From: Flavivirga aquimarina
GTDB lineage: Bacteria; Bacteroidota; Bacteroidia; Flavobacteriales; Flavobacteriaceae
Assembly (NCBI RefSeq): GCF_030540835.1
Contig: NZ_JAUOEK010000013.1
Location: forward strand, 1-38,780
DNA length: 38,780 nucleotides
Reading direction: 5' to 3'
The notes under the pieces are model-generated. The model did not search any database. It saw only the letters and a program-made list of their open reading frames with translations, and was not told where the DNA came from. A program made the translations under genes and the position numbers. This document shows, piece after piece, positions 17,060 through 25,698 of this stretch. Every line of letters begins with the position of its first letter. The first letter of the stretch is position 1.

Positions 17060-17722
17060 ATGAAAAAGTATTATGCAGAAATAATAGGAACATTTGCCAT
17101 GGTATTTTGTGGTTGTGGTGCTATGACTATAAATGAAATTACCAACGGTAGTATTTCTCATGTTGGTGTAGCTATTACTTGGGGACTTATTGTTATGGCT
17201 ATGATTTATGCTTTTGGAGAAATTTCTGGAGCCCATTTCAACCCGGCTGTAACTATTGGTTTTGCCTTTGCTAAAAAGTTTTCTTGGAAAAAGGTTCCTA
17301 AATATATACTTGCTCAAGCCATTGGTGCCATTTTGGCATGTTTTATTTTATGGTTTTTGTTTCCTCAGAGTCAATTTTTAGGAGAAACAACACCTGCCGA
17401 AGGCTTTGCGCCATTTAAAGCTGCTATTTTAGAGTTTCTACTAACTTTTTTCCTTATGGTAGTTATTATAAATGTTTCTACAGGCAGTAAAGAAATTGGT
17501 ACCATGGCAGCTATTGCAGTTGGTGGTGTTATTCTTTTAGAGGCTATGTTTGCTGGTCCTATGACCAAAGCTTCTATGAACCCTATTCGCTCTATAGCTC
17601 CTGCTCTTTTTACCGGAAATTTTCAATACTTATGGCTTTATATAAGTGCTCCCATTTTAGGAGCCATTACAGCTGTTTCCTCTTGTAAATTAGTAAAAGA
17701 TGACAATTGTTGCGACTGTTAA
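17060..17722 (+). CDS. aquaporin/MIP family channel with altered second NPA motif
   Basis: A 220-residue inner-membrane channel with six helices and two half-helices. The first signature is HFNPAVTIG (Asn61-Ala63). The second is SMNPIRS (Asn174-Pro175-Ile176) in place of NPA, with the selectivity-filter Arg177 kept. It carries water or small neutral solutes; glycerol, urea or metalloid acids are possible and cannot be separated here. The C-terminus is cysteine-rich (DDNCCDC, Cys217, Cys218, Cys220), which is unusual for aquaporins. The Asp/Glu-rich loop is short. It stands alone, downstream of a TATATTTG element. Confidence 0.9.
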   Translation: MKKYYAEIIGTFAMVFCGCGAMTINEITNGSISHVGVAITWGLIVMAMIYAFGEISGAHFNPAVTIGFAFAKKFSWKKVPKYILAQAIGAILACFILWFLFPQSQFLGETTPAEGFAPFKAAILEFLLTFFLMVVIINVSTGSKEIGTMAAIAVGGVILLEAMFAGPMTKASMNPIRSIAPALFTGNFQYLWLYISAPILGAITAVSSCKLVKDDNCCDC

Positions 17723-17816
17723 AAGTAGGATAAAAAGCTTTTATATGTTAATTTTTTTTTAATAAAAAACATAAATCTCATATATTTTACTATATTGGTG
17801 AATTCTGGCATAAAAA

Positions 17817-18065
17817 TTGTCCGACAGGTATAAATATAGATTAAAATTCATGGATATTATTAGTAACGCTTTAGAATTCGAACAACGCAAGCAATCTTTT
17901 AAAACAACTAGCGAACGAATAGAAGCATCAAGAGAAGTTAAAAACTTAATATTAAGTTTAAATAAAATTTACAAAGTAGAAAAGGATCCAGAAATAATGG
18001 ATTTAATGAAACGCTTAACTGTAATTAAACAAAAAATAGAGAAAAGGCTAAAAGGTAGGCCTTAA
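17817..18065 (+). CDS. small helical charged protein of unknown function
   Basis: An ORF of 82 residues from TTG 17817, or 71 from ATG 17850 (MDIISNALEFEQRK). It is rich in Lys, Glu and Leu, probably all helical, with no membrane span and a basic end (KQKIEKRLKGRP). I do not recognise the family. The regular heptad-like spacing of Leu/Ile (VKNLILSLNKIYKV, IMDLMKRLTVIKQKI) suggests a helical hairpin or short coiled coil. The start is undecided: TTG starts are used elsewhere in this window, but the ATG is the cautious choice. A hairpin at 18167-18206 follows. Confidence 0.6.
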   Translation: MSDRYKYRLKFMDIISNALEFEQRKQSFKTTSERIEASREVKNLILSLNKIYKVEKDPEIMDLMKRLTVIKQKIEKRLKGRP

Positions 18066-18166
18066 ACATCTTATTCATTGTATTCAATTCTAATTGCAAT
18101 GAAAGATATCTTCTAATAACATTAAATTAAACTTAGAGATTAATATATTATTAATCCTAAAAATTT

Positions 18167-18206
18167 AACCCCAGAATGTATGAAGTTTTCATATTTTTCT
18201 GGGGTT
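18167..18206. terminator. hairpin, likely transcription terminator
   Basis: AACCCCAGAA (18167-18176) pairs perfectly with TTCTGGGGTT (18197-18206). The loop itself can pair (TATGAA with TTCATA), giving one long stem. A T-run is inside the descending arm rather than after it. It lies in the 257-bp gap between two small genes, where no other feature is seen. Confidence 0.6.
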
Positions 18207-18322
18207 TAGCTTGTTACAAAATCTGTAATAAATTGATTTAATAATGCTTATTTAATATTAAAGTGAGTATTGTTTTTTAGGTTAAAAATACTTATTTTTA
18301 TTTACCAAATCTTTTTAACCTA

Positions 18323-18547
18323 ATGATAAAACGAAACCGAATTGAATCTTCAATACTGGCTAGTATTGGTTATGATTCTAAAACTAAAATCCTAGAAGTA
18401 GAACTCAAAAAAAACAAACAAATCAGACAATATCATAACTTCCCTAAAGACGAATGGGTGGAGTTTAAGGATACCGATTCTAAAGGATTATACTTCTTAA
18501 AGTACATAAAAGATAAATACGATGAATTACGTTTTGCTCAAAAATAG
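18323..18547 (+). CDS. KTSC-domain protein
   Basis: A 74-residue protein that is almost entirely one KTSC domain: SSILASIGYDSKTKILEVEL, a YHNFP segment and DSKGLYFLKYIKDKY near the end (Ser-Lys-Gly about 53-55). The domain occurs alone or fused to lysyl-tRNA synthetase-like and nuclease proteins, and may bind nucleic acid; that role is not proven. Start at ATG 18323, just after an A/T-rich leader. Confidence 0.82.
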   Translation: MIKRNRIESSILASIGYDSKTKILEVELKKNKQIRQYHNFPKDEWVEFKDTDSKGLYFLKYIKDKYDELRFAQK

Positions 18548-18632
18548 CTATTAGCTATATTCTTTTATATACCTTAAAAACAAGTTTATAGTTAACAGAA
18601 ATGACTTTATGCCAAGGCTGAAAAAATGAGAG

Positions 18633-19943
18633 TTAATTTATTCTTTCAATTTTGGCTCCAATGGCACGCAAACGCTCATCTATTCTTTCATAGCCGCGAT
18701 CTATTTGCTCAATGTTTTGAATGGTTGATGTTCCTTTTGCCGAAAGTGCTGCTATAAGTAATGATACCCCTGCACGAATGTCTGGAGATGTCATTGTTGT
18801 AGCTTTTAATGTCGATTTATAATCGTGTCCAATAACGGTAGCTCGATGCGGGTCGCATAGTATAATTTTTGCTCCCATATCAATTAATTTATCGACGAAG
18901 AACAAACGACTTTCAAACATTTTTTGATGCACTAAGACACTCCCCCTGGCTTGTGTTGCTACGACTAAAATAATACTTAACAAATCTGGTGTAAACCCAG
19001 GCCATGGAGCATCAGAGATCGTTAAAATAGATCCATCAATAAAGCTTTGTATTTCATAACCATTCGTATGGGCTGGTATGTGGATGTTATCGCCTTCTCT
19101 TTCTATAGTAATTCCTAATTTTCTAAAAACATTAGGTATCACTCCTAAGTCGTCCCAAGACACATTGGTAATAGTTAGTTCACTTTTTGTCATAGCAGCG
19201 AGTCCTATCCAACTACCAATCTCAATCATATCTGGTAACATGGTATGGTCTGTGCCTCCTAAAGTTTCTACACCATCAATAATAAGCATATTAGAACCAA
19301 CACCGCTTATTTTGGCGCCCATTCTATTAAGCATTTTACATAATTGCTGTAAGTAAGGTTCGCAAGCTGCATTGTATATGGTCGTTTTTCCTTCAGCTAA
19401 AACTGCAGCCATAACGATATTTGCAGTTCCTGTAACGGAAGCCTCTTCAAGGAGCATGTAAGTCCCTTTTAGCTTATCGGCTTCAACACCATAAAACTGT
19501 TCTTCTCTACTATATCTAAATTTGGCTCCAAGGTTTATAAGCCCTTCAAAGTGAGTATCTAGTCGTCGTCTACCAATTTTATCACCGCCGGGTTTTGGAA
19601 TGTAACCTTTACCAAAACGCGCTAATAAAGGTCCCACAATCATAATGGATCCTCGTAAACCACGTCCGTCGACTTTAAATTCGTCAGATTCTAAATAATC
19701 TAAATTAAGATTGTCTGCCTGGAAAGTATATGAGCCGTGTCCTATTTTTTCAATTTTAACTCCCAACTTTCTTAACAAGCTAATAAGCTTATTAACATCT
19801 ACAATGTCTGGGATGTTATTAATTGTTACTAATTCTGGTGTTAGTAAAACAGCACATAAAATTTGTAACGCTTCATTTTTGGCTCCTTGGGGTTGTATAC
19901 TTCCTTTTAGTTGATGGCCACCTTCAATTTTAAATGTTCCCAT
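18633..19943 (-). CDS. murA: UDP-N-acetylglucosamine 1-carboxyvinyltransferase, Asp-type active site
   Basis: A 436-residue cytosolic enzyme that transfers enolpyruvate from PEP to UDP-GlcNAc, the first committed step of peptidoglycan synthesis. Family marks are the N-terminal GAKNEAL (Lys22-Asn23, about 20-26), RGLRGSIMIVGPL and the active-site loop KPGGDKIGRRRLDTH. The residue matching E. coli Cys115 is Asp121 (codon 19581-19583). Cys-to-Asp enzymes remain active but are not alkylated by fosfomycin, as known for Mycobacterium and Chlamydia MurA. It is the last gene of a minus-strand unit, 8 bp after the DUF4290 gene. Confidence 0.97.
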   Translation of the reverse strand: MGTFKIEGGHQLKGSIQPQGAKNEALQILCAVLLTPELVTINNIPDIVDVNKLISLLRKLGVKIEKIGHGSYTFQADNLNLDYLESDEFKVDGRGLRGSIMIVGPLLARFGKGYIPKPGGDKIGRRRLDTHFEGLINLGAKFRYSREEQFYGVEADKLKGTYMLLEEASVTGTANIVMAAVLAEGKTTIYNAACEPYLQQLCKMLNRMGAKISGVGSNMLIIDGVETLGGTDHTMLPDMIEIGSWIGLAAMTKSELTITNVSWDDLGVIPNVFRKLGITIEREGDNIHIPAHTNGYEIQSFIDGSILTISDAPWPGFTPDLLSIILVVATQARGSVLVHQKMFESRLFFVDKLIDMGAKIILCDPHRATVIGHDYKSTLKATTMTSPDIRAGVSLLIAALSAKGTSTIQNIEQIDRGYERIDERLRAIGAKIERIN

Positions 19944-19951
19944 ACGTGTAA

Positions 19952-20641
19952 CTAGTAACGTTTTCTTTGTTTCTTTTTATGATGACCTTTCTTATTATTG
20001 TTATTCGAAAATTTATTCTTAGAACGTAACAAACTAGTAGCGTCTGATAAATCTTCTTTGGAATCTTTTAAATTAATTTTTCCTCCAGAAAGTTCGTATA
20101 AATGACTGAAAATCACAGCATCTTCAACAGTGTCTTTATTCCAATTTAAAAAACACTTTTTCATATGATTAGCAATTGTATATACTAAAGCTTCTTTAAG
20201 CTCTCCTTCTTCCCATGTATTTGCAACATCAATCATCGTTTTTATATTGTTTCCATAAAAACGGTATTTAGGAAAATTTTGCGGATATTTTAAAGGCTCT
20301 GGACGTTCTTCAAAAAGTTCTTTAGTGGGCTTTTCGTAAGGAGAGTCAACATCTAATTCAAAATTAGACATAATAAAAAGTTGATCCCAAAGTTTATGTT
20401 GAAAATCCGGAACGTCTCTTAAATGCGGTTGCATATTTCCCATTACAGAAATAATCGCCTTCGCTATTTTATTACGCTCTTCTTTTACTTCTATAGTTTT
20501 AGCATGATTAATCATTTTCTGCATATGGCGTCCATATTCAGGAATAATTAAATGCTCACGCTCTGTATTGTATTCTAAATTATCTATATTCAAAATTAAA
20601 TGTGTAGAGTTAATTGTTTCTGCATGTAAGTTGTTATGCAT
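19952..20641 (-). CDS. DUF4290-domain protein
   Basis: A 229-residue cytosolic protein typical of Bacteroidota. The conserved part is about 20-190 (LEYNTEREHLIIPEYGRHMQ, NYIANHMKKCFLNWNKDT-like text). The tail is strongly basic (NKKGHHKKKQRKRY) and could touch nucleic acid. The frame opens at a TTG (20647), but the ATG at 20641 (MHNNLHAET) is the likelier start. It lies between DUF493 and murA with gaps of 21 and 8 bp, an arrangement that ties it to the same transcript. Function unknown. Confidence 0.85.
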   Translation of the reverse strand: MHNNLHAETINSTHLILNIDNLEYNTEREHLIIPEYGRHMQKMINHAKTIEVKEERNKIAKAIISVMGNMQPHLRDVPDFQHKLWDQLFIMSNFELDVDSPYEKPTKELFEERPEPLKYPQNFPKYRFYGNNIKTMIDVANTWEEGELKEALVYTIANHMKKCFLNWNKDTVEDAVIFSHLYELSGGKINLKDSKEDLSDATSLLRSKNKFSNNNNKKGHHKKKQRKRY

Positions 20642-20662
20642 GCGCAAAATACAAAAAAAGAA

Positions 20663-20962
20663 CTAAAGACTTATCACCCCTTCAACTTTTTCTGCTACTT
20701 CTTTATACTTTTCAATAACTGTATCGGGGTTCTTCATCAATAAATTGATAGAAACACTAGTATATTTTCCGTTTTTAGATTCTGTCTTATTTATAACAGC
20801 CCCCATATTATTAAAAATGGTCTCTAACTTAACTATTTTTTCAACATCAGATTTTACAATAAACTTATATAAATATTCTGCTGGCCAACTTGCAGTTTCA
20901 TATAATTGTGTTTTTAGTTTTTCGTAAAACTCTTCAGAATCTGGAGATGTATTCATAGTCAT
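20663..20962 (-). CDS. DUF493 (YbeD-like) family protein
   Basis: A 99-residue alpha/beta protein with the family's ACT-like ferredoxin fold: FKIVS-type strand (YLYKFIVKSDVEKI), NKTESKNGKYTSVSINL and a C-terminal YKEVAEKVEGVISL. Members of this family are thought to be small regulatory or binding proteins; no reaction is known. First gene of the DUF493-DUF4290-murA unit. ATG at 20962 gives MTMNTS; the second ATG, two codons on, is also possible. CAAATATA at 20974-20981 (minus TATATTTG) lies right upstream. Confidence 0.85.
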   Translation of the reverse strand: MTMNTSPDSEEFYEKLKTQLYETASWPAEYLYKFIVKSDVEKIVKLETIFNNMGAVINKTESKNGKYTSVSINLLMKNPDTVIEKYKEVAEKVEGVISL

Positions 20963-20973
20963 TTTATATCATG

Positions 20974-20981
20974 CAAATATA
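20974..20981 (-). promoter_or_regulatory. predicted -7 element TATATTTG (minus strand)
   Basis: A perfect TAnnTTTG match on the minus strand, 11 bp before the DUF493 start. No TTG at the normal distance is visible. It would drive DUF493-DUF4290-murA with a very short leader. Confidence 0.4.
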
Positions 20982-21158
20982 TAGTTTCATATGTTTATAT
21001 CCTTATTTTTATAATCATACTTAAGAATAAATTAACACAAATAGATAACTTGTGTTCAAACGTTATTAAGAGAATAATAAAGCTTAATTATAAGTGTTCT
21101 TCTTTGTATTTTTTTTATCGCGGTTTAATTCCGATTTTTACAGCAAAATAATACCGAT

Positions 21159-21698
21159 TTGGACACTAAAAAGATTGTAATTACCGGCGGTCCGGGAACA
21201 GGTAAATCTACTTTAATAAACGAATTAATAAGTAGAGGATATACCTGCCTTGAAGAAATTTCGCGTCAGGTTACTTTAGATGCTAAAACACAGGGTATTG
21301 ACCAGTTGTTTTTAACAAATCCGTTATTGTTTAGCGAGTTGCTTTTAAAAGGAAGGCAAAAACAATTTTTAGATGCCGAAATGCTTTCTTCTGAAATTAT
21401 TTTTTTTGATAGAGGAATTCCAGATGTATTAGCTTATATGGATTATATTGGTGACTCGTATCCGCAGAGTTTTATAAAAGCTTGTAAAGACCACCCTTAC
21501 GATACTGTTTTTATATTAAAGCCATGGGAAGCTATTTATAAGAGTGACAACGAGCGTTATGAAAATTTTGAGCAAGCTATAAACATTCACGAACACTTAC
21601 TAAACACCTATAAACATTATAACTATAACCTTATTGATGTTCCTTTTGACACTGTTGAAAATCGAACCGATTTTATTTTAAACACATTGAATATGTAA
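21159..21698 (+). CDS. P-loop ATPase/kinase-like protein (AAA_28 type)
   Basis: A 179-residue cytosolic nucleotide-binding protein. The Walker A loop is GGPGTGKST (Gly10-Thr18). A Walker-B-like segment is IIFFDRGIPDVLAY (about 84-97). The C-terminus (NLIDVPFDTVENRTDFIL) resembles the small ATPases related to NadR-type kinases, whose substrate is often unknown. The start is TTG at 21159. There is no ATG near the P-loop, and DTKKIVITGGPG is the standard first strand. It ends one base before recQ begins, so the two are co-expressed. Confidence 0.82.
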   Translation: MDTKKIVITGGPGTGKSTLINELISRGYTCLEEISRQVTLDAKTQGIDQLFLTNPLLFSELLLKGRQKQFLDAEMLSSEIIFFDRGIPDVLAYMDYIGDSYPQSFIKACKDHPYDTVFILKPWEAIYKSDNERYENFEQAINIHEHLLNTYKHYNYNLIDVPFDTVENRTDFILNTLNM

Positions 21699-21699
21699 T

Positions 21700-23604
21700 A
21701 TGGAACATCCCATTAACATATTAGAACGCTATTGGAACTTTACCGAATTTAGGTTTAACCAAGAGGCTATTATTAATGCGGTTATTGATGGCGAAGATAC
21801 TTTTGTGTTATTGCCAACGGGAGGTGGAAAATCCTTATGTTTTCAGATTCCTGCTTTAGCAAAAAAGGGAATTTGTATCGTTATTTCGCCTTTAATTTCT
21901 CTTATGAAAGACCAAGTACTTGCTTTAAATAATAAAGGCATTAAAGCTATGGCTATTACAAGCGGAATAAGTTATAACCAACTAGATACTCTTTTAGATA
22001 ACTGCATATATGGGAATTACAAGTTTTTATATATATCGCCAGAACGTTTACAGCAAGAGTTGGTACAAGATCGCATTAAACAAATGCATGTTAATTTAAT
22101 AGCTGTAGATGAAGCACATTGTATTTCGCAATGGGGAAGTGATTTTAGACCTGCTTACAGAAACATATCGCTTTTAAGACGAATACAACCCAGTGTTAAT
22201 GTAGTTGCCTTGACTGCTTCTGCTAAACCAGAAGTTGTTGAGGATATTATAAAAGAGCTTGATTTTATTCAGCCTAAAATATTTAAAACGTCTTTTGCCA
22301 GACCCAATTTAGCGTATATGGTTTATCATGAAAATGATAAGTACTACCGGCTTGAAACTATTTTAAAAAAGCATGTAGCATCATCAATCATTTATGTTAG
22401 AAACAGGAAGCTAACTACAGAAATTAGTTCGTTTTTAAAATCTAAAAACATTTCTTCAACTTATTATCATGGAGGGCTTTCAAATATTGAAAAGGATAGC
22501 AACATGGCTGCATGGTCACAAAACCAAAAACAGGTTATGGTAGCTACAAATGCTTTTGGTATGGGTATTGACAAACCTGATGTTAAAACAGTGATTCATT
22601 TTAATTTACCAGAAAGTATTGAAAGTTATTTTCAGGAAGCTGGGCGTGCGGGACGTAATGGTAAAAAGGCCTTTGCTGTAATTTTAAAAAATAACAGCGA
22701 TTCTGTTTTAGTAAAAAATCAGTTTTTAAATGTTTTACCAACAGTAAGTTTTATTAAGCAGGTTTATAAAAAGTTATGTAGCTATTTTCAAATATCGTAT
22801 GGTGAAGGCGAATATCTAACGTTCAATTTTGAGTTTAACACCTTTTGTAAAACTTATAATTTTAGCCCAGTTTTATGCTATAATGCCTTGTTATTATTAG
22901 ATAGAAATAGCGTTATCACCTTGTCTAAACAGTTTAAAAATAAAGTAACTGTTCAATTTATTATATCTAGCTCAGCCCTTTTTAATTATTTAGACACACA
23001 TCAGGATTATAATATTATTGTAAAATCAATATTAAGAATGTATGGTGGTATTTTCGACCATGTTACTAAGGTTGACTTGATGAAAATTTCTAAAAAAGCA
23101 TCAGTAACTGAAAATAAATTAATACCGATACTTCAACAATTAGAACGCGACGAAATCATTACCCTTGATTTGGCAAAAACTGATGCTCAAATCACTTTTA
23201 TAGAACCTCGAGAAGATGACAAGACTATTAACAGGATTGCATCAACCATAGAACAGCAAAACGAATTAAAGCAACATCAAGTTCATGCCATGCTTGATTA
23301 TATTGAAAATGATTCGGTTTGTAAAAGTATACAACTCCTCACTTACTTTGGTGAAAAAGACATAGAAGCATGTGGTATATGTTCGGTTTGTATAAACTCT
23401 AAAAAAGGAGTTGCACCTCAAGACATACATACCATAAAAAAGCGTATTATAGGGTTATTAGAAAACAGTGACCTATCATCCAGAGACATGATTTCAACTT
23501 TAAATTGTAAAGAAGCTGATTTAAAAATAGTTTTAAAGTTGCTATTAGAACATAACATTATAACCATTACTTCAACAAACACATATAAATTAAGTCATAT
23601 ATGA
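21700..23604 (+). CDS. recQ: RecQ-family ATP-dependent DNA helicase, rearranged C-terminal region
   Basis: A 634-residue 3'-5' helicase for recombination and fork repair. The helicase core covers about 1-330: Walker A LPTGGGKSLCFQ (about 39-50), DEAH (VDEAHCISQWGSDFR, about 138-152) and motif VI EAGRAGRNGKK. The zinc-binding cysteines (Cys near 540, then ACGICSVC at about 557-564) come some 215 residues after the core. In E. coli RecQ they follow it directly. Winged-helix-like sequence fills the gap, and a second winged helix ends the protein. No HRDC domain is visible. It overlaps fmt by 4 bp (ATGA). Confidence 0.93.
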   Translation: MEHPINILERYWNFTEFRFNQEAIINAVIDGEDTFVLLPTGGGKSLCFQIPALAKKGICIVISPLISLMKDQVLALNNKGIKAMAITSGISYNQLDTLLDNCIYGNYKFLYISPERLQQELVQDRIKQMHVNLIAVDEAHCISQWGSDFRPAYRNISLLRRIQPSVNVVALTASAKPEVVEDIIKELDFIQPKIFKTSFARPNLAYMVYHENDKYYRLETILKKHVASSIIYVRNRKLTTEISSFLKSKNISSTYYHGGLSNIEKDSNMAAWSQNQKQVMVATNAFGMGIDKPDVKTVIHFNLPESIESYFQEAGRAGRNGKKAFAVILKNNSDSVLVKNQFLNVLPTVSFIKQVYKKLCSYFQISYGEGEYLTFNFEFNTFCKTYNFSPVLCYNALLLLDRNSVITLSKQFKNKVTVQFIISSSALFNYLDTHQDYNIIVKSILRMYGGIFDHVTKVDLMKISKKASVTENKLIPILQQLERDEIITLDLAKTDAQITFIEPREDDKTINRIASTIEQQNELKQHQVHAMLDYIENDSVCKSIQLLTYFGEKDIEACGICSVCINSKKGVAPQDIHTIKKRIIGLLENSDLSSRDMISTLNCKEADLKIVLKLLLEHNIITITSTNTYKLSHI

Positions 23605-24548
23605 AGGATTTAAGAATCGTATTTATGGGCACACCAGATTTTGCTGTTGCCACTTTAAAAGCATTAGTAGAAAATCAATACCATATAGTTGGTGTTATAA
23701 CGGCCCCCGATAAACCGGCAGGTCGTGGACGCAAACTAAACGAAAGTGCTGTGAAGTTATATGCGAAGGAAGCCAACTTAAATATTTTACAGCCAACTAA
23801 TTTAAAAAGTGATAACTTTTTAGATGAACTAAAAGCTCTTAAAGCAAATCTTCAAATTGTAGTGGCCTTTAGAATGCTCCCAAAAGTAGTCTGGCAAATG
23901 CCTGAATATGGTACTTTTAATTTGCATGCATCACTACTACCAAACTATCGTGGAGCGGCTCCTATTAATTGGGCTATAATTAATGGTGAAACCAAAACAG
24001 GGGTTTCAACATTTTTTATCGACGAAAAAATTGATACTGGTAATATGATTCTTCAGGAGGAAGTTGAAATAGCTTCTGATGAAAATGTTGGAAGCCTATA
24101 CGACAAATTAATGAATATAGGGAGTTTCTTAGTTTTAAAAACAGTTGACTTGATAAAAAAGGGTGATTTTAAGACCACTCCACAAAATGCATCTAAAGAT
24201 ATTAAAACCGCTTATAAATTAAATAAAGACAATTGTAAAATTGATTGGAACGAGTCTATAGACAATATATATAATAAGATACGTGGTTTAAGTCCATATC
24301 CGGCTGCATGGTGTACTTTAATAAATGGAGATCATGAATTAGATATAAAAATATATCATGTAGACAAAGAAATGACGCCTCATACAAAAAGTATAGGAAC
24401 CATAGTTTCTAATAAAAAAGAGTTAAAAGTTGCAGTTACAAACGGTTATATTATTATAAACGATATTAAGCTTCCTGGCAAAAGAGCTATGGATATAAAG
24501 TCTCTATTAAATGGCTACACTTTTGAAAAAAATGCCAAAGTACTCTAA
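23601..24548 (+). CDS. fmt: methionyl-tRNA formyltransferase
   Basis: A 315-residue cytosolic enzyme that formylates initiator Met-tRNA using 10-formyl-tetrahydrofolate. The N-terminal fold has FMGTPDFAVATL (about 8-19) and the loop APDKPAGRGRK. The catalytic segment is NLHASLLPNYRGAAPINWAI (about 110-129), with Asn-His and the SLLPxYRGAAPI signature, then the catalytic Asp in DTGNMI. The C-terminal OB-like domain (about 205-310) binds the tRNA. The start overlaps the recQ stop by 4 bp, so the two are translationally coupled. Confidence 0.96.
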   Translation: MKDLRIVFMGTPDFAVATLKALVENQYHIVGVITAPDKPAGRGRKLNESAVKLYAKEANLNILQPTNLKSDNFLDELKALKANLQIVVAFRMLPKVVWQMPEYGTFNLHASLLPNYRGAAPINWAIINGETKTGVSTFFIDEKIDTGNMILQEEVEIASDENVGSLYDKLMNIGSFLVLKTVDLIKKGDFKTTPQNASKDIKTAYKLNKDNCKIDWNESIDNIYNKIRGLSPYPAAWCTLINGDHELDIKIYHVDKEMTPHTKSIGTIVSNKKELKVAVTNGYIIINDIKLPGKRAMDIKSLLNGYTFEKNAKVL

Positions 24549-24651
24549 ACCCCTATTCTCATTGATATTTCAAAAACTCGACGAAATACACTTCCTTTAT
24601 TAACAAAAGCATCAAGTTATTAACAATACTATGTATTTCCCTTGCTATTAC

Positions 24652-24681
24652 TTGCGTGGTTGCATAATCCGTATAAATTTG
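24652..24681 (+). promoter_or_regulatory. predicted promoter TTG-N19-TAAATTTG for HU
   Basis: TTG at 24652-24654 and TAAATTTG at 24674-24681 with exactly 19 bases between, the flavobacterial consensus. It leaves a leader of about 50 bases before the HU ATG at 24738. Confidence 0.75.
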
Positions 24682-24737
24682 TAGTAGGATTTAACAATAA
24701 TGTTTAACCAATTTTATTAATAATTAAATTTTATATT

Positions 24738-25010
24738 ATGAACAAAACAGATTTAATCGACGCAATGGCAGAACACGCAGGAATTACTAAAGCAGCTGCA
24801 AAAAAAGCTTTAGAGTGTGCAATCATTGAAATTGAAGGAGCTTTACAAAAAGGTAATAGAGTTTCTTTAGTAGGATTTGGATCTTGGTCAGTTTCTAAAA
24901 GAGCTGCAAGAGAAGGAAGAAATCCTCAAACTGGACAAACTATCAAAATCAAAGCTAAAAACGTTGTTAAGTTTAAAGCTGGATCAGATTTATCAAATGC
25001 AGTAAACTAG
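24738..25010 (+). CDS. HU family DNA-binding protein
   Basis: A 90-residue nucleoid protein that bends and compacts DNA as a dimer. Features are NKTDLIDAMAEHAGITKAAAKKAL, then the GxGSWSV strand and the arm beginning RAAREGRNPQTGQTIKI (about 52-68) with the intercalating Pro. Full length for the family. It has its own promoter upstream and a terminator 20 bp downstream, so it is a single-gene unit, probably strongly expressed. Confidence 0.97.
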   Translation: MNKTDLIDAMAEHAGITKAAAKKALECAIIEIEGALQKGNRVSLVGFGSWSVSKRAAREGRNPQTGQTIKIKAKNVVKFKAGSDLSNAVN

Positions 25011-25030
25011 TTATTTACTCTTTTTATATT

Positions 25031-25066
25031 AAAAGATGCTCTCAAATTTTGGGAGCATCTTTTTTT
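25031..25066 (+). terminator. intrinsic terminator of HU gene
   Basis: AAAAGATGCTC pairs with GAGCATCTTTT around a loop of about 12 bases, followed by a T-tract. The reverse strand also ends in Ts, but no minus-strand gene is next to it. Confidence 0.9.
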
Positions 25067-25082
25067 ATATCAACAAAACAAG

Positions 25083-25114
25083 TTTGCTTTTTTAATAAAT
25101 AAATATTAGATTTA
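25083..25114 (+). promoter_or_regulatory. predicted promoter TTTG-N20-TAGATTTA
   Basis: TTTG at 25083-25086 and TAGATTTA at 25107-25114, 20 bases apart, 20 bp before the YqgE ATG. One base longer than the best spacing and with A in the last position. Confidence 0.45.
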
Positions 25115-25134
25115 GTTACTAATTCCTCAAAAAC

Positions 25135-25698
25135 ATGATAACAATAAAACCAAAAAAAGGGGATTTGTTAATCGCTGAACCTGCGATAATAGGTGATGTT
25201 TCTTTTAACCGATCGATTGTATTAATAGCAGATCATTCTTCTAAAGATGGAGCTATAGGTTTCATTCTTAACAAACCTTTAGAGTACACTATTAACGAGT
25301 TGGTTCCAGAAGTTGAAGCTACTTATAAAGTTTATAATGGTGGTCCGGTAGAACAAGATAATTTATATTTTATCCATAAAATACCAAAATTAATCCCAGA
25401 AAGTATTGAAATTTCTTTAGGTATTTTTTGGGGAGGTGATTTTAACAAAGTAGTTGAACTTATTACTAATGGTGATATAAGCGAAAAGGATATTCGTTTT
25501 TTTCTCGGGTATTCTGGTTGGGAAGCAAATCAATTAGAAGAAGAGCTTAAAGCTAATTCTTGGGTTGTTACCAAAAATATTTATAAAAATGATATTATAG
25601 AGAAAGACTATAAATCATTTTGGAAAGAAAAGATGTTAGAATTTGGAGGTGAGTATAGTATTTGGTCTAATGCACCAGAAAACCCAAACTATAATTAA
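25135..25698 (+). CDS. YqgE/AlgH family protein
   Basis: A 187-residue cytosolic protein of the UPF0301 (YqgE/AlgH) family. Visible features are the N-terminal KGDLLIAEPAIIGDVSFNRSIVLIADHS, GFILNKPL (about 43-50), YNGGPVEQDNLYFIH and GYSGWEANQLEEEL (about 126-139). The fold is known, but the biochemical role is not; AlgH was once thought to regulate alginate synthesis. Its stop overlaps by four bases the stop of the convergent aminotransferase gene. Confidence 0.92.
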   Translation: MITIKPKKGDLLIAEPAIIGDVSFNRSIVLIADHSSKDGAIGFILNKPLEYTINELVPEVEATYKVYNGGPVEQDNLYFIHKIPKLIPESIEISLGIFWGGDFNKVVELITNGDISEKDIRFFLGYSGWEANQLEEELKANSWVVTKNIYKNDIIEKDYKSFWKEKMLEFGGEYSIWSNAPENPNYN

